DNA of 64,000 nt from Flavobacterium sp. H122 (GTDB lineage Bacteria; Bacteroidota; Bacteroidia; Flavobacteriales; Flavobacteriaceae): NCBI RefSeq assembly GCF_004959765.1, contig NZ_SJZD01000012.1:1-64000 (forward strand). Reading direction: 5' to 3'. The notes under the pieces were generated by a model. It was not told where the DNA came from. It saw nothing but the letters and a program-made list of their open reading frames with translations, and did not search any database. Made by a program: the position numbers and the translations under genes. Shown one piece after another: positions 1 through 8,630 of this stretch. Each line of letters starts with the position of its first letter. Positions within the stretch are counted from its first letter, which is position 1.

Positions 1-1
1 C

Positions 2-430
2 AAGATGATCTTCAATGATGCCCGGGGAAGTATCTTCATAGAAGACCCAAGTGGCAATACATGGTTGATGGACGGACAGGGAAATATCAGTGTGAATGCA
101 CCTAAAAATTTTACACTGACTGCAGGAGATGATGTTGTTATAAATGCCGGAAAAAACATTTCGGTAAGTGCCGGTGAAAATATTTCGAATTCGGCTAATG
201 AAAATATTACATCGGTTGCGGGTACTGATATTGTTCAGACAGCAACAGGTGATATTAAAGAAACTTCAGATAACAGAACAGAGTTAATCGAAAATAATTT
301 CAAAAGACAAGCAACTGTTTCTGATGAAATTGCAGGTGAAGTTTCTATCTTCAGTGAGAAGGAAAACATGACCATGCAAAGTGGAAAAACGGTTGAATTT
401 AATAGTGCCGAAAAATCCAAAATGTTCTAA
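2..430 (+). CDS. vgrG: VgrG spike protein, C-terminal part (5' end outside window)
   Basis: This is the tail of a T6SS spike protein. The frame is open to the window edge, so the gp27/gp5-like body lies upstream. The visible part is a run of short beta repeats with the period typical of the gp5-type needle (VVINAGKNISVSAGENISNSANENITSVAG), preceded by an IFIEDPSGNTWLMDGQGNISV element that is common in VgrG OB/needle regions. The reading frame stops at TAA 428-430, but needle-like sequence resumes in another frame just downstream, so the protein is probably broken by mutation or by a sequencing indel. VgrG assembles as a trimer on the Hcp tube and carries effectors. The following genes (DUF2235, LysM, DUF4280) are the expected cargo and adaptor set. 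Identification is from repeat style and context. Confidence 0.82.
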   Translation, partial: KMIFNDARGSIFIEDPSGNTWLMDGQGNISVNAPKNFTLTAGDDVVINAGKNISVSAGENISNSANENITSVAGTDIVQTATGDIKETSDNRTELIENNFKRQATVSDEIAGEVSIFSEKENMTMQSGKTVEFNSAEKSKMF

Positions 431-431
431 C

Positions 432-605
432 ATGGCAATACTGAAACAAAGTAAAAATATGATTGTAAACGTTAAAAATGATTACAATCTGCAAGTTGGA
501 AAAAAGCTGGAAAAAATAGCATCCAAGCTTAATGTTGAAGCAATGAAAGGCAATTTGGTCTTGGCATCAAATAAAAAAATTGTTTCTGATGGGAATAAAA
601 GCTGA
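432..605 (+). pseudogene. VgrG needle fragment in a shifted frame
   Basis: Frame 3 after the vgrG stop encodes MAILKQSKNMIVNVKNDY, then NLQVGKKLEKIASKLNVEAMKGNLVL, then ASNKKIVSDG. This is the same beta-needle repeat style as the preceding ORF and the usual way a VgrG tail ends. In the first frame, immediately after the stop, the residues HGNTETK also look like needle sequence. The break may therefore be one stop substitution plus a one-base shift near 430-455. It is most simply the detached end of the same vgrG and not an independent gene. No start signal of its own is evident. Confidence 0.6.
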
Positions 606-915
606 TAATTCAAAAAAGTATTTGATTATTAAGCTATTTTTTCTGATAGTACCATTTATTGCCGCAGGATTATATTTTTGGATTCCCAGTGGCAGCTCTT
701 CAGGTATTGGAGGCGGTTACTACGATTTGAGTCTGTTGTATTATTTCTTTTTGATTATTCCCTATATCATTTTATACGGGATTATGATTGGAATAAATTC
801 AGCTTTTTTGAAGTATAAAAAAGGAATAATTAGTAATGAGAATAAGTACATTTTAATCATTGGTTTCATTTTATTGGTTGTCCATATTTTATACTTTTTT
901 ATCGTGTTTAAATAA
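589..915 (+). CDS. small three-helix membrane protein, unknown function
   Basis: This 108-residue protein starts at ATG 589. A TTG at 580 in the same frame is possible but less likely. It has three hydrophobic segments at about residues 12-32, 46-68 and 86-106, with a glycine/serine-rich loop (PSGSSSGIGGGYYD) between the first two. It overlaps the end of the VgrG fragment by 17 bases, so it is translationally coupled to the spike gene. I recognise no family. Its position between vgrG and the DUF2931 lipoprotein suggests an accessory or immunity role in the T6SS module, but that is inference only. Confidence 0.65.
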   Translation: MGIKADNSKKYLIIKLFFLIVPFIAAGLYFWIPSGSSSGIGGGYYDLSLLYYFFLIIPYIILYGIMIGINSAFLKYKKGIISNENKYILIIGFILLVVHILYFFIVFK

Positions 916-981
916 TCTGTTAAAATGGAAAAGGTATAAAATAGATGATTATCAGGTGTTGTTAGTTTAAAAGGAGACATT

Positions 982-2031
982 ATGACAAAATTAAAGATTG
1001 TATTATCCTATTTCCAGTTTTTTATAATGGGTTTAACATTATTAAGTTGTAAACAAAATATGGAAGAAAAAAAATATGAATGGTTAGGAACTGTATCAGC
1101 TCCTGAAGAATATCCCGCAGAGGTTTATGAAGGAGCAATAATTGCTAACGATTTTCAATATACTTTTAGTACTATTTGGGGAACACAAAATACCGGTTGG
1201 GGAAATACCGGAGGTACCATGAGTGTTTCAACAGAAACAATGGAAATCCCCCATGCATTAGAGTTTACATGGTATTCTATAATGGAACGCAAATTTTACA
1301 CAGGAAAATGGAAACTTGATAAAGAAAAAATTTCAGAGTATTTTGAAAAAGGATACCTGGACCAAAATAGCAATAAAAAGGAAACGTATAATACTTTTAT
1401 TGTAGGATTGGCTCCCAAAGGTAGAGTCGTTTTGTGGATATCCGGTGCTGGAAATCAAAAAGAAGTTGGTTCTTTTCAGGCTCATGATACAATAATCACA
1501 AAAAATACAGCTTACGAGGATGCAAAGTATATTTTTAATACAGACATGAAAGAATTTGTATTGAATGATACAATGATTATAAAGCCTGAAATTAAAAAAA
1601 AGATATTAGCTGGTGAGCCTCCCATGAATATATATGATATCTATAGGGAGAAGTATAATTGGAAGCCGGTAGTTATAACTCCGGAAGGAGGTAAGTGGGA
1701 AGATTTTGGGTTTAATTGTTACAACGGAGAACAGGAAAACCTATTTGGGGAAACATTAAAATCTAATGATTATAAAGAGAGGGCTATACCTGAATTTTGT
1801 GGGTTTTATTGGTTTGATAAAGCTGGAAATGAGTATGGAGCCTGGCTTGACCCGTTTGATGAAAAGGAAATTTTATCAGCTTTTAATAAGCTGGGTAAAA
1901 AGGGAAAAATAGATCTTGTGATCCAAACATACGATAACAATTCCAAGCTGAATGTTTTTCTTCAAAACGCTAATGAAAAGTTAGAAATCAAAAACGTGCA
2001 TATACGATTGTCAGATAAAATTGAGAAATAA
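982..2031 (+). CDS. DUF2931-family lipoprotein
   Basis: A 349-residue predicted lipoprotein. The signal peptide ends in the lipobox LLSC (Cys about residue 23), and the mature start contains EKKYEWLGTVSAPEEYPAEV, which is characteristic of DUF2931. A second conserved-looking part lies near IYREKYNWKPVVITPEGGKW and PEFCGFYWFDKAGNEYGAWLDP. The family is repeatedly found beside DUF2235 hydrolases and T6SS spike genes in Bacteroidota. Here it lies directly upstream of the DUF2235 gene (1 base between stop and ATG). A periplasm-facing lipoprotein next to a putative phospholipase effector fits an immunity protein, though this is inference. The start ATG at 982 follows a purine-rich AAAAGGAGAC, an unusually good Shine-Dalgarno for this phylum. 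Confidence 0.8.
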   Translation: MTKLKIVLSYFQFFIMGLTLLSCKQNMEEKKYEWLGTVSAPEEYPAEVYEGAIIANDFQYTFSTIWGTQNTGWGNTGGTMSVSTETMEIPHALEFTWYSIMERKFYTGKWKLDKEKISEYFEKGYLDQNSNKKETYNTFIVGLAPKGRVVLWISGAGNQKEVGSFQAHDTIITKNTAYEDAKYIFNTDMKEFVLNDTMIIKPEIKKKILAGEPPMNIYDIYREKYNWKPVVITPEGGKWEDFGFNCYNGEQENLFGETLKSNDYKERAIPEFCGFYWFDKAGNEYGAWLDPFDEKEILSAFNKLGKKGKIDLVIQTYDNNSKLNVFLQNANEKLEIKNVHIRLSDKIEK

Positions 2032-2032
2032 T

Positions 2033-3424
2033 ATGGCTAATATTCAATTCAATCCATACAGTCCTAAAGAGGAACAAAAAAAAGAAGAACTTATAGATAT
2101 TACATTAGGTGTATTCTTTGACGGAACATTGAACAATAAGAACAATACCGATGAAAGAAAGAAAAATTCGGCTGTTTTTCAAAATGAAGGCAAAGATAAA
2201 GACGAAGACACCAGTTATTATAATGATTGGAGTAATGTAGCAAGGCTTTGGGATAATTATGATAAAGCCAAAAGTATATACATTGAAGGTATTGGAACCG
2301 AAGATAATAAATCAGATACAACACAAGGCTATGCATTTGGTACCGGGACAACAGGAGTAAGAGGTAAAGTAAGAAAAGGATGTGAAAAAGTAGTAACAGC
2401 TGCTAAAGAAGTCGCAAAAAATAAGAAGTCAAAAACGATTAATACTCTTACTTTAGATGTTTTCGGATTTAGTCGTGGTGCTGCCGCAGCTAGAAATTTT
2501 GTTTACGAAATAAATAAAGCAAAATACAAACCTACTCCGGTTAATCATTCAAAAAATGATTTTGCTGAACCGGTTTGGGTTGATAGTGATGGATATTCTA
2601 CAACTTTGCAGGAACTGCCTAAAAGAGGTCATTTAGGATTGAAACTAAAAGAAGCCGGTATAGAAGTTACTAATGTTGTTGTAAGATTTTTAGGGATATT
2701 TGATACTGTTTCTTCTTATGGAGGCAGTTTTAAAAATGATATTGAAGATCTAAGTTTAGATTCAATTCAAAGAGCAAAATCGATTATTCATTTTATTGCA
2801 GAAGATGAACATAGGGAAAATTTTGCATTGACTAATGTGAATACAGGTATAGAAAAAAAATTCCCTGGTGTCCATTCAGATATTGGAGGCGGATATGAGA
2901 GTGGAATTGAAACCATAGAAGAATTAGAGACTGACTGGACTAATAGAAACGATTTAGAACCTTTCCGTAAACAACTTATAGATCAAGGCTGGTACAAGGA
3001 AGATCAGTTGAAATATACAGGTGGAAATTTCTATTTTGCTTTAGAAGGAAAAAGAGATCTGAAAAAAACATACAGTTATGTTCCTCTGCATTTTATGGCC
3101 AAATACGGAGTTCTTAAAGAATTACCAATTAATACCAATAAGATTGAGAATATGAAATATTCGATTTCAAATGACCCTTTATTGGTGAGAGTGAAAAATA
3201 GATTAGAGCCTTATGTAATGGGGGACGGTGCTTATTATAGTTTTAAATGGTTTAAAGATATTCATAAGAAATATGAAAGCAATAAATCCTCACCAAATTA
3301 TCAAAAAGAGCTGAATGAGCAGCAAGATTTAAGAGCGTTGAGAAACGGATATCTTCATTGGTCAGCTAAGAGAGAAGGAATAGGAATGGATCCAACATCA
3401 GATAGAAAAAGAGTTGTTTATTAA
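2033..3424 (+). CDS. DUF2235 alpha/beta-hydrolase, Tle-type T6SS phospholipase effector candidate
   Basis: A 463-residue cytosolic-type protein with no signal peptide. The N-terminal LGVFFDGTLNN (about 25-35), the nucleophile elbow GFSRG (145-149, Ser147) followed by AAAARNF, FLGIFDTVSS (219-228) and FPGVHSDIGGGY (277-288, with His/Asp candidates) are the hallmark motifs of DUF2235, which covers the Tle1-like lipases. Such proteins ride on VgrG/PAAR and hydrolyse membrane phospholipids of target cells. ATG 2033 was preferred over the in-frame TTG 2021, which would overlap the previous gene by 11 bases. The neighbouring LysM and DUF4280 genes support a secreted effector. Lipase activity itself is inferred from motifs. 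Confidence 0.85.
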   Translation: MANIQFNPYSPKEEQKKEELIDITLGVFFDGTLNNKNNTDERKKNSAVFQNEGKDKDEDTSYYNDWSNVARLWDNYDKAKSIYIEGIGTEDNKSDTTQGYAFGTGTTGVRGKVRKGCEKVVTAAKEVAKNKKSKTINTLTLDVFGFSRGAAAARNFVYEINKAKYKPTPVNHSKNDFAEPVWVDSDGYSTTLQELPKRGHLGLKLKEAGIEVTNVVVRFLGIFDTVSSYGGSFKNDIEDLSLDSIQRAKSIIHFIAEDEHRENFALTNVNTGIEKKFPGVHSDIGGGYESGIETIEELETDWTNRNDLEPFRKQLIDQGWYKEDQLKYTGGNFYFALEGKRDLKKTYSYVPLHFMAKYGVLKELPINTNKIENMKYSISNDPLLVRVKNRLEPYVMGDGAYYSFKWFKDIHKKYESNKSSPNYQKELNEQQDLRALRNGYLHWSAKREGIGMDPTSDRKRVVY

Positions 3425-3432
3425 TCTTTCAC

Positions 3433-4590
3433 ATGAATCTTCAATCCAAAAAATATAAAATCCAAAAAGGCGACACCCTAAAAAGTGTTGCTGTAAAATT
3501 CAATATAAATGAATATGATCTAAAATCATTTCATAACACCTATTGTAATATTGAAGATTTAATCGGAATAGATTTTCCAAAACATTTGACAGAATTGATT
3601 GTCCCTTCTTCAGAATTGATAAAAGAAGAAGATCAACTGAATTCACCTAAACCGGTAAGGTTAGGTGTTAAAGAAAAACTGGATTTTTTTCCTGCATCAG
3701 TTAATAAAAATTACGGAGTACTTATTGTTCTGGAAAATGGCAATGATTCACAGACAATTAAATACGAAATCAATCTTCGGTATATCCGTCATGAGGAAAA
3801 GAATAAAATTTTTGAATTGAACCGAATCTCAAAAGTTTTTATAAATGATGAAGAGGCCGATTCAATAGCTGATGTATTGGCAGTGAAAGTGGCTCAGGTA
3901 CTTTATCCGCTTCAAATTTTGATTGATGAATACGGAAGTTTTTCAGGAATTGCCAATTATGAACAAATCAGTGAAAGATGGGGAAATGTCAAGGAAAAAA
4001 TATACGATGAATACGAAGGGGAATGGGTGGAAAAATATATAGAACTCAATGAAGAGGTTTTGAATGAAAAAGAATCAATAGAATTTTCATTGTTAGGCGA
4101 TTATTTTATAAGAACATACTTTAACAGAATCTACTGTGAATATCCTGAAAACAAATCAAAAACCAGTGATATTCAGTTTCCGGTCTTGAACGATGTCAGC
4201 GATATAAATTATACAGTAAAAACTGAAATTGAAGAGTTTTATGATGAATCAAATTTTATAGTACTGAATCAAAACGGAGTAATAAACGACGAACGCTCTA
4301 AAGAAGACTTGGAATCAAAGTTTGATTTTCCCTTTTACGCTAATCCGGATTCAACTTATGTACTGGCTGAAGGAACTTACAGAGGAAAATATTTCCTGAA
4401 TCCTAATGATCGTTCCATAGAAGCTGCTTATGCAGAAGCTTCGGTTGAGCTTGAAATTGCGGAACGTGTCAAAATTTCAATCGCAAACCTCAATCCGAAA
4501 TATAATTTGAATATTCAAGAAACCGATTCTAAAATATTCATAGGAGAAAAGAAAGAATTGCAAAAACAAAATCATTTTTTAATTGATTAA
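3433..4590 (+). CDS. LysM-domain protein, T6SS-associated adaptor or cargo
   Basis: A 385-residue protein without signal peptide. Residues 7-55 (YKIQKGDTLKSVAVKFNINE followed by YDLKSFHN...LIVP) form a LysM domain. The remaining ~330 residues are acidic, alpha/beta-looking and unrecognised. In Bacteroidota T6SS loci a LysM-bearing protein commonly sits between the hydrolase and the DUF4280 tip. A role as loading adaptor or as a peptidoglycan-contacting module is plausible but not proved. It is spaced 8 bases after the DUF2235 gene and 11 bases before the PAAR-like gene, so it is clearly co-transcribed. Confidence 0.75.
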   Translation: MNLQSKKYKIQKGDTLKSVAVKFNINEYDLKSFHNTYCNIEDLIGIDFPKHLTELIVPSSELIKEEDQLNSPKPVRLGVKEKLDFFPASVNKNYGVLIVLENGNDSQTIKYEINLRYIRHEEKNKIFELNRISKVFINDEEADSIADVLAVKVAQVLYPLQILIDEYGSFSGIANYEQISERWGNVKEKIYDEYEGEWVEKYIELNEEVLNEKESIEFSLLGDYFIRTYFNRIYCEYPENKSKTSDIQFPVLNDVSDINYTVKTEIEEFYDESNFIVLNQNGVINDERSKEDLESKFDFPFYANPDSTYVLAEGTYRGKYFLNPNDRSIEAAYAEASVELEIAERVKISIANLNPKYNLNIQETDSKIFIGEKKELQKQNHFLID

Positions 4591-4601
4591 AAGGCCTGCT
4601 C

Positions 4602-5093
4602 ATGAGTGAAAAACATTTAGTGGTACAAGATGCTTTATGCAAATGCCAGTTTGGAAGTGCTCCGGATAAGTTAAAAGTACTTTCACATAAAAAAGAATAT
4701 GCTAACGACAAGGATGCCAGCAAAAAATTAATTGCTACCACGAAAGAAATCGGAGCTGCTACTTTTGAGAAAAATACCTTTGGGAACTGTCCTAAAATGG
4801 GAAATCCGCCACCGCCCTGCAAGCCTAATGTGACTGAATGGAAAGGTTTTTATAAAGATGTTGTCATGAGCAATGGCGGAAATCCGCTGTTGGAAGACAG
4901 TAAAGCCGTTTGTGCTGTAGCCGGTTCCCCCTGCATAGAAATTATCAAACACGGTCAAATGGCCTCTGCGGGTGCGCAAAATTTTAAAAATGCAAATCCA
5001 GCGGTGCAAAAACAGTTGAATCCTATGGTAAGTAATTCAAAAATGACAGAAAGAAAACCCAATCATCAAGGGAGTGAAGATACTTCTAAATAA
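4602..5093 (+). CDS. DUF4280 PAAR-like spike-tip protein
   Basis: A 163-residue protein matching DUF4280. It has MSEKHLVVQDALCKCQFGSA at the start, the conserved FGNCPKMGNPPPPCKPN (about 61-77), and later KAVCAVAGSPCIEIIKHGQ. Several paired cysteines are typical of the metal-binding tip. DUF4280 proteins serve as PAAR equivalents that sharpen VgrG and link effectors in Bacteroidota T6SS. The C-terminal 30 residues (QKQLNPMVSNSKMTERKPNH) are polar and flexible. It lies between the LysM gene and the large OmpA-containing gene, which it may help to load. Confidence 0.88.
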   Translation: MSEKHLVVQDALCKCQFGSAPDKLKVLSHKKEYANDKDASKKLIATTKEIGAATFEKNTFGNCPKMGNPPPPCKPNVTEWKGFYKDVVMSNGGNPLLEDSKAVCAVAGSPCIEIIKHGQMASAGAQNFKNANPAVQKQLNPMVSNSKMTERKPNHQGSEDTSK

Positions 5094-5104
5094 AAGCTGT
5101 GATT

Positions 5105-7969
5105 ATGTCAAAAGGAGTAAAAAAAATAAAATGGAATAGTTCTGAACCAGGAGGTGCGGGTGCTTATTCTAAGCTATCGATGCCAAACAAGCTTTTAACA
5201 ATTGAGCCTGATAAATTTGCTTGGTTTTCAGTTAATGAATGGTATCCAGAAACGACAAAAGCGGAAAAAGAAAAGAATCTTACTTGGATTAGACAAGATC
5301 GTCAGGAAAAGACCATTTTGAACCAAATGACTATTCCCTCTAATAAACTGTATGGTTTTAGAGTAGAAAAAAAGCTTTGTGGTCCTTTTACTTATTATAT
5401 AGAGGCAAGTTTGTCAGGTAAAAGAGATTTAAAAAATGAAACCGGGTTGTATGTACGTGGCTATTGTACACCTAAGATTGTAAATAGTAAATGGTGTACA
5501 AGTAATGACGGAAAAGATGAAAGAAGCCGATTGTTTAGTTATGGTGAAAAATTATATCTAGGAGTTAATACAGAAGGATTAAATGGTAATATACTAACAG
5601 TTGAAATATTTAGATTAATTGAAGGAAGTCGGTTAACTGGAAGAAAGGAAGACAAGCATATTAGAACAATTGCTAATGTATTGGTAATTGATGGTGAAAT
5701 TAATCTTGAAATTAATAACACTTCTTTATGGAAAGCAGATATTGCTGATATTCAGGAGACTGAAAAATTTTATATCAAAATTAAAGATGCTTTTGGTAAC
5801 TATATAAAAGATGATAAAAACGATATCATTCATGGACGTTTTTTAAGAATAAAAAATCAAAGTGTGCCTCAGGTTCCTAAAAAGCCAACAAACAATACAC
5901 CAGTTAAAGTAGGAGAAAATCCGGCAAATAAAAAAAGGGATGAACTTTGTAAATTTTCAGCGATTAGCATAACTGAAACGCAAAAGAAGGATGGTAAAAC
6001 AGAAAGCACTAAAGTAGAAGTCTTTAAAGAAGGTCAGGCTTTAAAAGGTAATAAATCTCCGCAAGAATTAGTAACAAGAACAATTTTCTTTGATTTTGAT
6101 CAGCATGTATTAACTTCTAAAAGTGTTGAGGCATTAGATAATGTGTTGAATTTTTTATTGTCTAATCCTTATTCTATTATAACTATTGATGGTTATGCCT
6201 GTATTATAGGTAAATCACAGTATAATAAAGACCTTTCATTAAAAAGGAGTGAAGCCGTTAAAAATCATCTTATCAATGGTGGCCTTGATTCAAAACGTAT
6301 ACGATGCAATGGTCGAGGTGAAATTCAGTTGAGTGATGGTAAAAAAATTGGTCATGAGACAGATGAGAGAGGAAAAGGAGATAATATTGCTCATAAAGAT
6401 GAAAAAAATTACGTCGAAGCTAGACGCGTAGATATCTCGTTTGTTTTCACAGGGCATGATGCGCAAACAATTGTTTATGAGGTTGTAGCTCCAAGTTCTG
6501 ATAAGAAACTAGCATTTGAAGCAATAGAATATGAAACAAAGGCGTGTATTTCTCAAAAAAAACATACAAAACAAATAAAAGTATTATCTGCAGAGTATAA
6601 AGAAAAAGAAGGGAAAAAGAGTTCTTCAGGTAAAATTGATATACCTGTTCATTCATCATTAGCTTGGGGAAATATAGCCCCAGCACAATATATTTGGCCA
6701 AAATACAATTTACTTAATTGGACAGCAGGTAAGAGTTTAGATGCTGGTCTATTGTATAATGTTTATATAAACTCATGTAGATATTTTTCTAATGAAAAAA
6801 ATGCTACCGTTTTAATTAAAGCGTATCCAGACATTAAATGGGACTTGAAATTCTTTTTGAATCTTACAAATGATTTGAGCGTAAAATGGCAAAATCAGCC
6901 TTCAAATAAAATAAAAGAATTACAACAAAAAGCAGGTAAAATAGGAGCAGAAAGAAGATGGAAACAAAAAGAAGCTTCTTTTGGATTTAGTCTTAAAGGT
7001 GACTGGGATATGAATGATTCTGGTCAGTATAATAGGAGCAAGGAATTTAAAGCCGAATATGAGACAAAGTTTAAAAAGATGTATGATCTTTTTTCTTCTT
7101 TAGGAGCTATGTCTGATGGAATTACTAATAAAACAAAAGGTCAAATTAGAAATATAGGTTTCAAAGGAATGCCTATGACATTTGCAGTTAAACCTCCTAA
7201 TTTAAACCTTAATGGTGTATGGTCTTTAGAAAGAGCTAAAATTAAGGACTCTTCAATTGAAAAAGTAGGAACCAAAGTAGATATTTCTTTTAATGCTGAT
7301 CCATTAATAGGCCTTGAAATAACCATAGATTTGCTTTGTACAGCTGTTGGATTAGTTGCAGGAGCAGTTAGCGGAGGAACAGCAGCACCTGGTGCTGTTA
7401 GACTTTATGGACTGATTAAAGGCAAAATGAATGATGGTGTTGGAGTAGGTGATGATGATTTTGGTGCTAAAGTTTCTTCAGATGTCTATATCGATTTAAT
7501 AATTTCTAGTGTTATAAAAACTGCTTTAGGTTTTTCATTTAATACAGAGAGCGATTCAACGGATTCACAAGCTAAACTAGAATCAAAATGTACTTTAAAA
7601 GTAGAACTGAAAGCTGGGGTTTGGATAAAAGGCGAAGCAAATCTTATTGTTGTGAAAGCTGAAGCTTATTTTGAAATGAGTGGTAAAGGCTCTGCTTCAA
7701 TCACTTTTGGACATGGAGTAAAATATGATTCAAAAGGTTTAATGTATAGACCTGAATTAGGTTTTGATGGTTTAAATGCCGAATATGTTATAAAAGGTAA
7801 AGTAGGACTATCTTCAAAGAAGAAAGTACTTGGAGCCAAGACTGAATCTAGTGATGAAGGAATAATAAAACAAGGTACTTTTAATGAAATTGTGCCTAAA
7901 TTTGATGTAGTTAAAAGTCTTGAAGAATTATTTGGCATTAGCGCCGATATTCCTATAATAAAAAGTTAA
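5105..7969 (+). CDS. 955-residue protein with central OmpA domain and glycine-zipper C-terminal region, candidate T6SS cargo
   Basis: No signal peptide is seen. Residues 1-250 are a beta-rich unknown region. Residues about 325-450 form an OmpA-like peptidoglycan-binding domain, with FFDFDQHVLTSKSVEALD, DGYACIIGKSQYNKDLSLKR and YVEARRVDISF. The last ~500 residues are unrecognised but contain a glycine/alanine-rich hydrophobic stretch (LLCTAVGLVAGAVSGGTAAP, about residue 740) flanked by long beta-like, Ser/Gly-rich segments. This layout (spike neighbour, peptidoglycan binder, membrane-active-looking tail, no export signal) suits a T6SS effector. The toxin assignment is inference. ATG 5105 was chosen; an in-frame GTG at 5099 exists. 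Two lipoprotein/orphan genes follow and are immunity candidates. Confidence 0.72.
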   Translation: MSKGVKKIKWNSSEPGGAGAYSKLSMPNKLLTIEPDKFAWFSVNEWYPETTKAEKEKNLTWIRQDRQEKTILNQMTIPSNKLYGFRVEKKLCGPFTYYIEASLSGKRDLKNETGLYVRGYCTPKIVNSKWCTSNDGKDERSRLFSYGEKLYLGVNTEGLNGNILTVEIFRLIEGSRLTGRKEDKHIRTIANVLVIDGEINLEINNTSLWKADIADIQETEKFYIKIKDAFGNYIKDDKNDIIHGRFLRIKNQSVPQVPKKPTNNTPVKVGENPANKKRDELCKFSAISITETQKKDGKTESTKVEVFKEGQALKGNKSPQELVTRTIFFDFDQHVLTSKSVEALDNVLNFLLSNPYSIITIDGYACIIGKSQYNKDLSLKRSEAVKNHLINGGLDSKRIRCNGRGEIQLSDGKKIGHETDERGKGDNIAHKDEKNYVEARRVDISFVFTGHDAQTIVYEVVAPSSDKKLAFEAIEYETKACISQKKHTKQIKVLSAEYKEKEGKKSSSGKIDIPVHSSLAWGNIAPAQYIWPKYNLLNWTAGKSLDAGLLYNVYINSCRYFSNEKNATVLIKAYPDIKWDLKFFLNLTNDLSVKWQNQPSNKIKELQQKAGKIGAERRWKQKEASFGFSLKGDWDMNDSGQYNRSKEFKAEYETKFKKMYDLFSSLGAMSDGITNKTKGQIRNIGFKGMPMTFAVKPPNLNLNGVWSLERAKIKDSSIEKVGTKVDISFNADPLIGLEITIDLLCTAVGLVAGAVSGGTAAPGAVRLYGLIKGKMNDGVGVGDDDFGAKVSSDVYIDLIISSVIKTALGFSFNTESDSTDSQAKLESKCTLKVELKAGVWIKGEANLIVVKAEAYFEMSGKGSASITFGHGVKYDSKGLMYRPELGFDGLNAEYVIKGKVGLSSKKKVLGAKTESSDEGIIKQGTFNEIVPKFDVVKSLEELFGISADIPIIKS

Positions 7970-7978
7970 TAATTTCAT

Positions 7979-8623
7979 ATGATCATGAAGACAAATTGGA
8001 TTTTTTTTTTAATTATTATGCTATTTTCTAATTCCTGTACTACACAAGAGAAAGATTTAAATAATTTGAGTTATGCTGAAAATTATAAAGATCTTTTTAA
8101 AGACAAAAAAATAATGACGGAGCAATATGACATTGCTGCTAAATTGCCTTTAGCTTATACATATGAAACAAAAGGTTTCAAATTTGGAACTGTAAATATT
8201 CCTGAAAACGCTGAAGATCAAATTGCAATGAATTCAGTGGGAACGTTTCTTAATAATGTAAAAGAACGAAAAATTGTTGGTGTAAAAATTTCAATTGAAG
8301 GTAAAGAAAATTGCAAAAAAGCCCTAGATTATTTACAAAGTCAATATGGAAATCCCAAAGTTTTGAAGCAATTGCCAAATAAAAACAAAGAAGGATGGCT
8401 TGTGGGTAATTCAGCATATTCCTGGGACTTAAAATCAGTCAACAGAAGTATAATAGTTTCTCAAACGTTTGATTTAAATTTTGTTGAATCTAATAAAGGG
8501 AAAAAGTATAGTCAAAATGAAAGTATCATCATTTTTGTGATTGATAACAACATTAAATCTGATGCACAAGGTTATACTGAACTAACAACGAAAGAGCTAT
8601 TAATAAAAACATTTTCTTCATAA
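7979..8623 (+). CDS. lipoprotein of unknown function, immunity candidate
   Basis: A 214-residue predicted lipoprotein. A hydrophobic core (IFFLIIMLFSNSC) ends in a lipobox with Cys about residue 20, followed by TTQEKDLNN. The start could be ATG 7979 or ATG 7985 (MKTNW), and the second gives a more typical signal peptide. The mature part is mixed alpha/beta with no motif I recognise. It sits 9 bases after the large OmpA-containing gene. This is the usual place for a cognate immunity gene, and an envelope location would fit a membrane- or wall-active toxin. That role is inferred from position only. Confidence 0.68.
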   Translation: MIMKTNWIFFLIIMLFSNSCTTQEKDLNNLSYAENYKDLFKDKKIMTEQYDIAAKLPLAYTYETKGFKFGTVNIPENAEDQIAMNSVGTFLNNVKERKIVGVKISIEGKENCKKALDYLQSQYGNPKVLKQLPNKNKEGWLVGNSAYSWDLKSVNRSIIVSQTFDLNFVESNKGKKYSQNESIIIFVIDNNIKSDAQGYTELTTKELLIKTFSS

Positions 8624-8630
8624 AGTTTAA

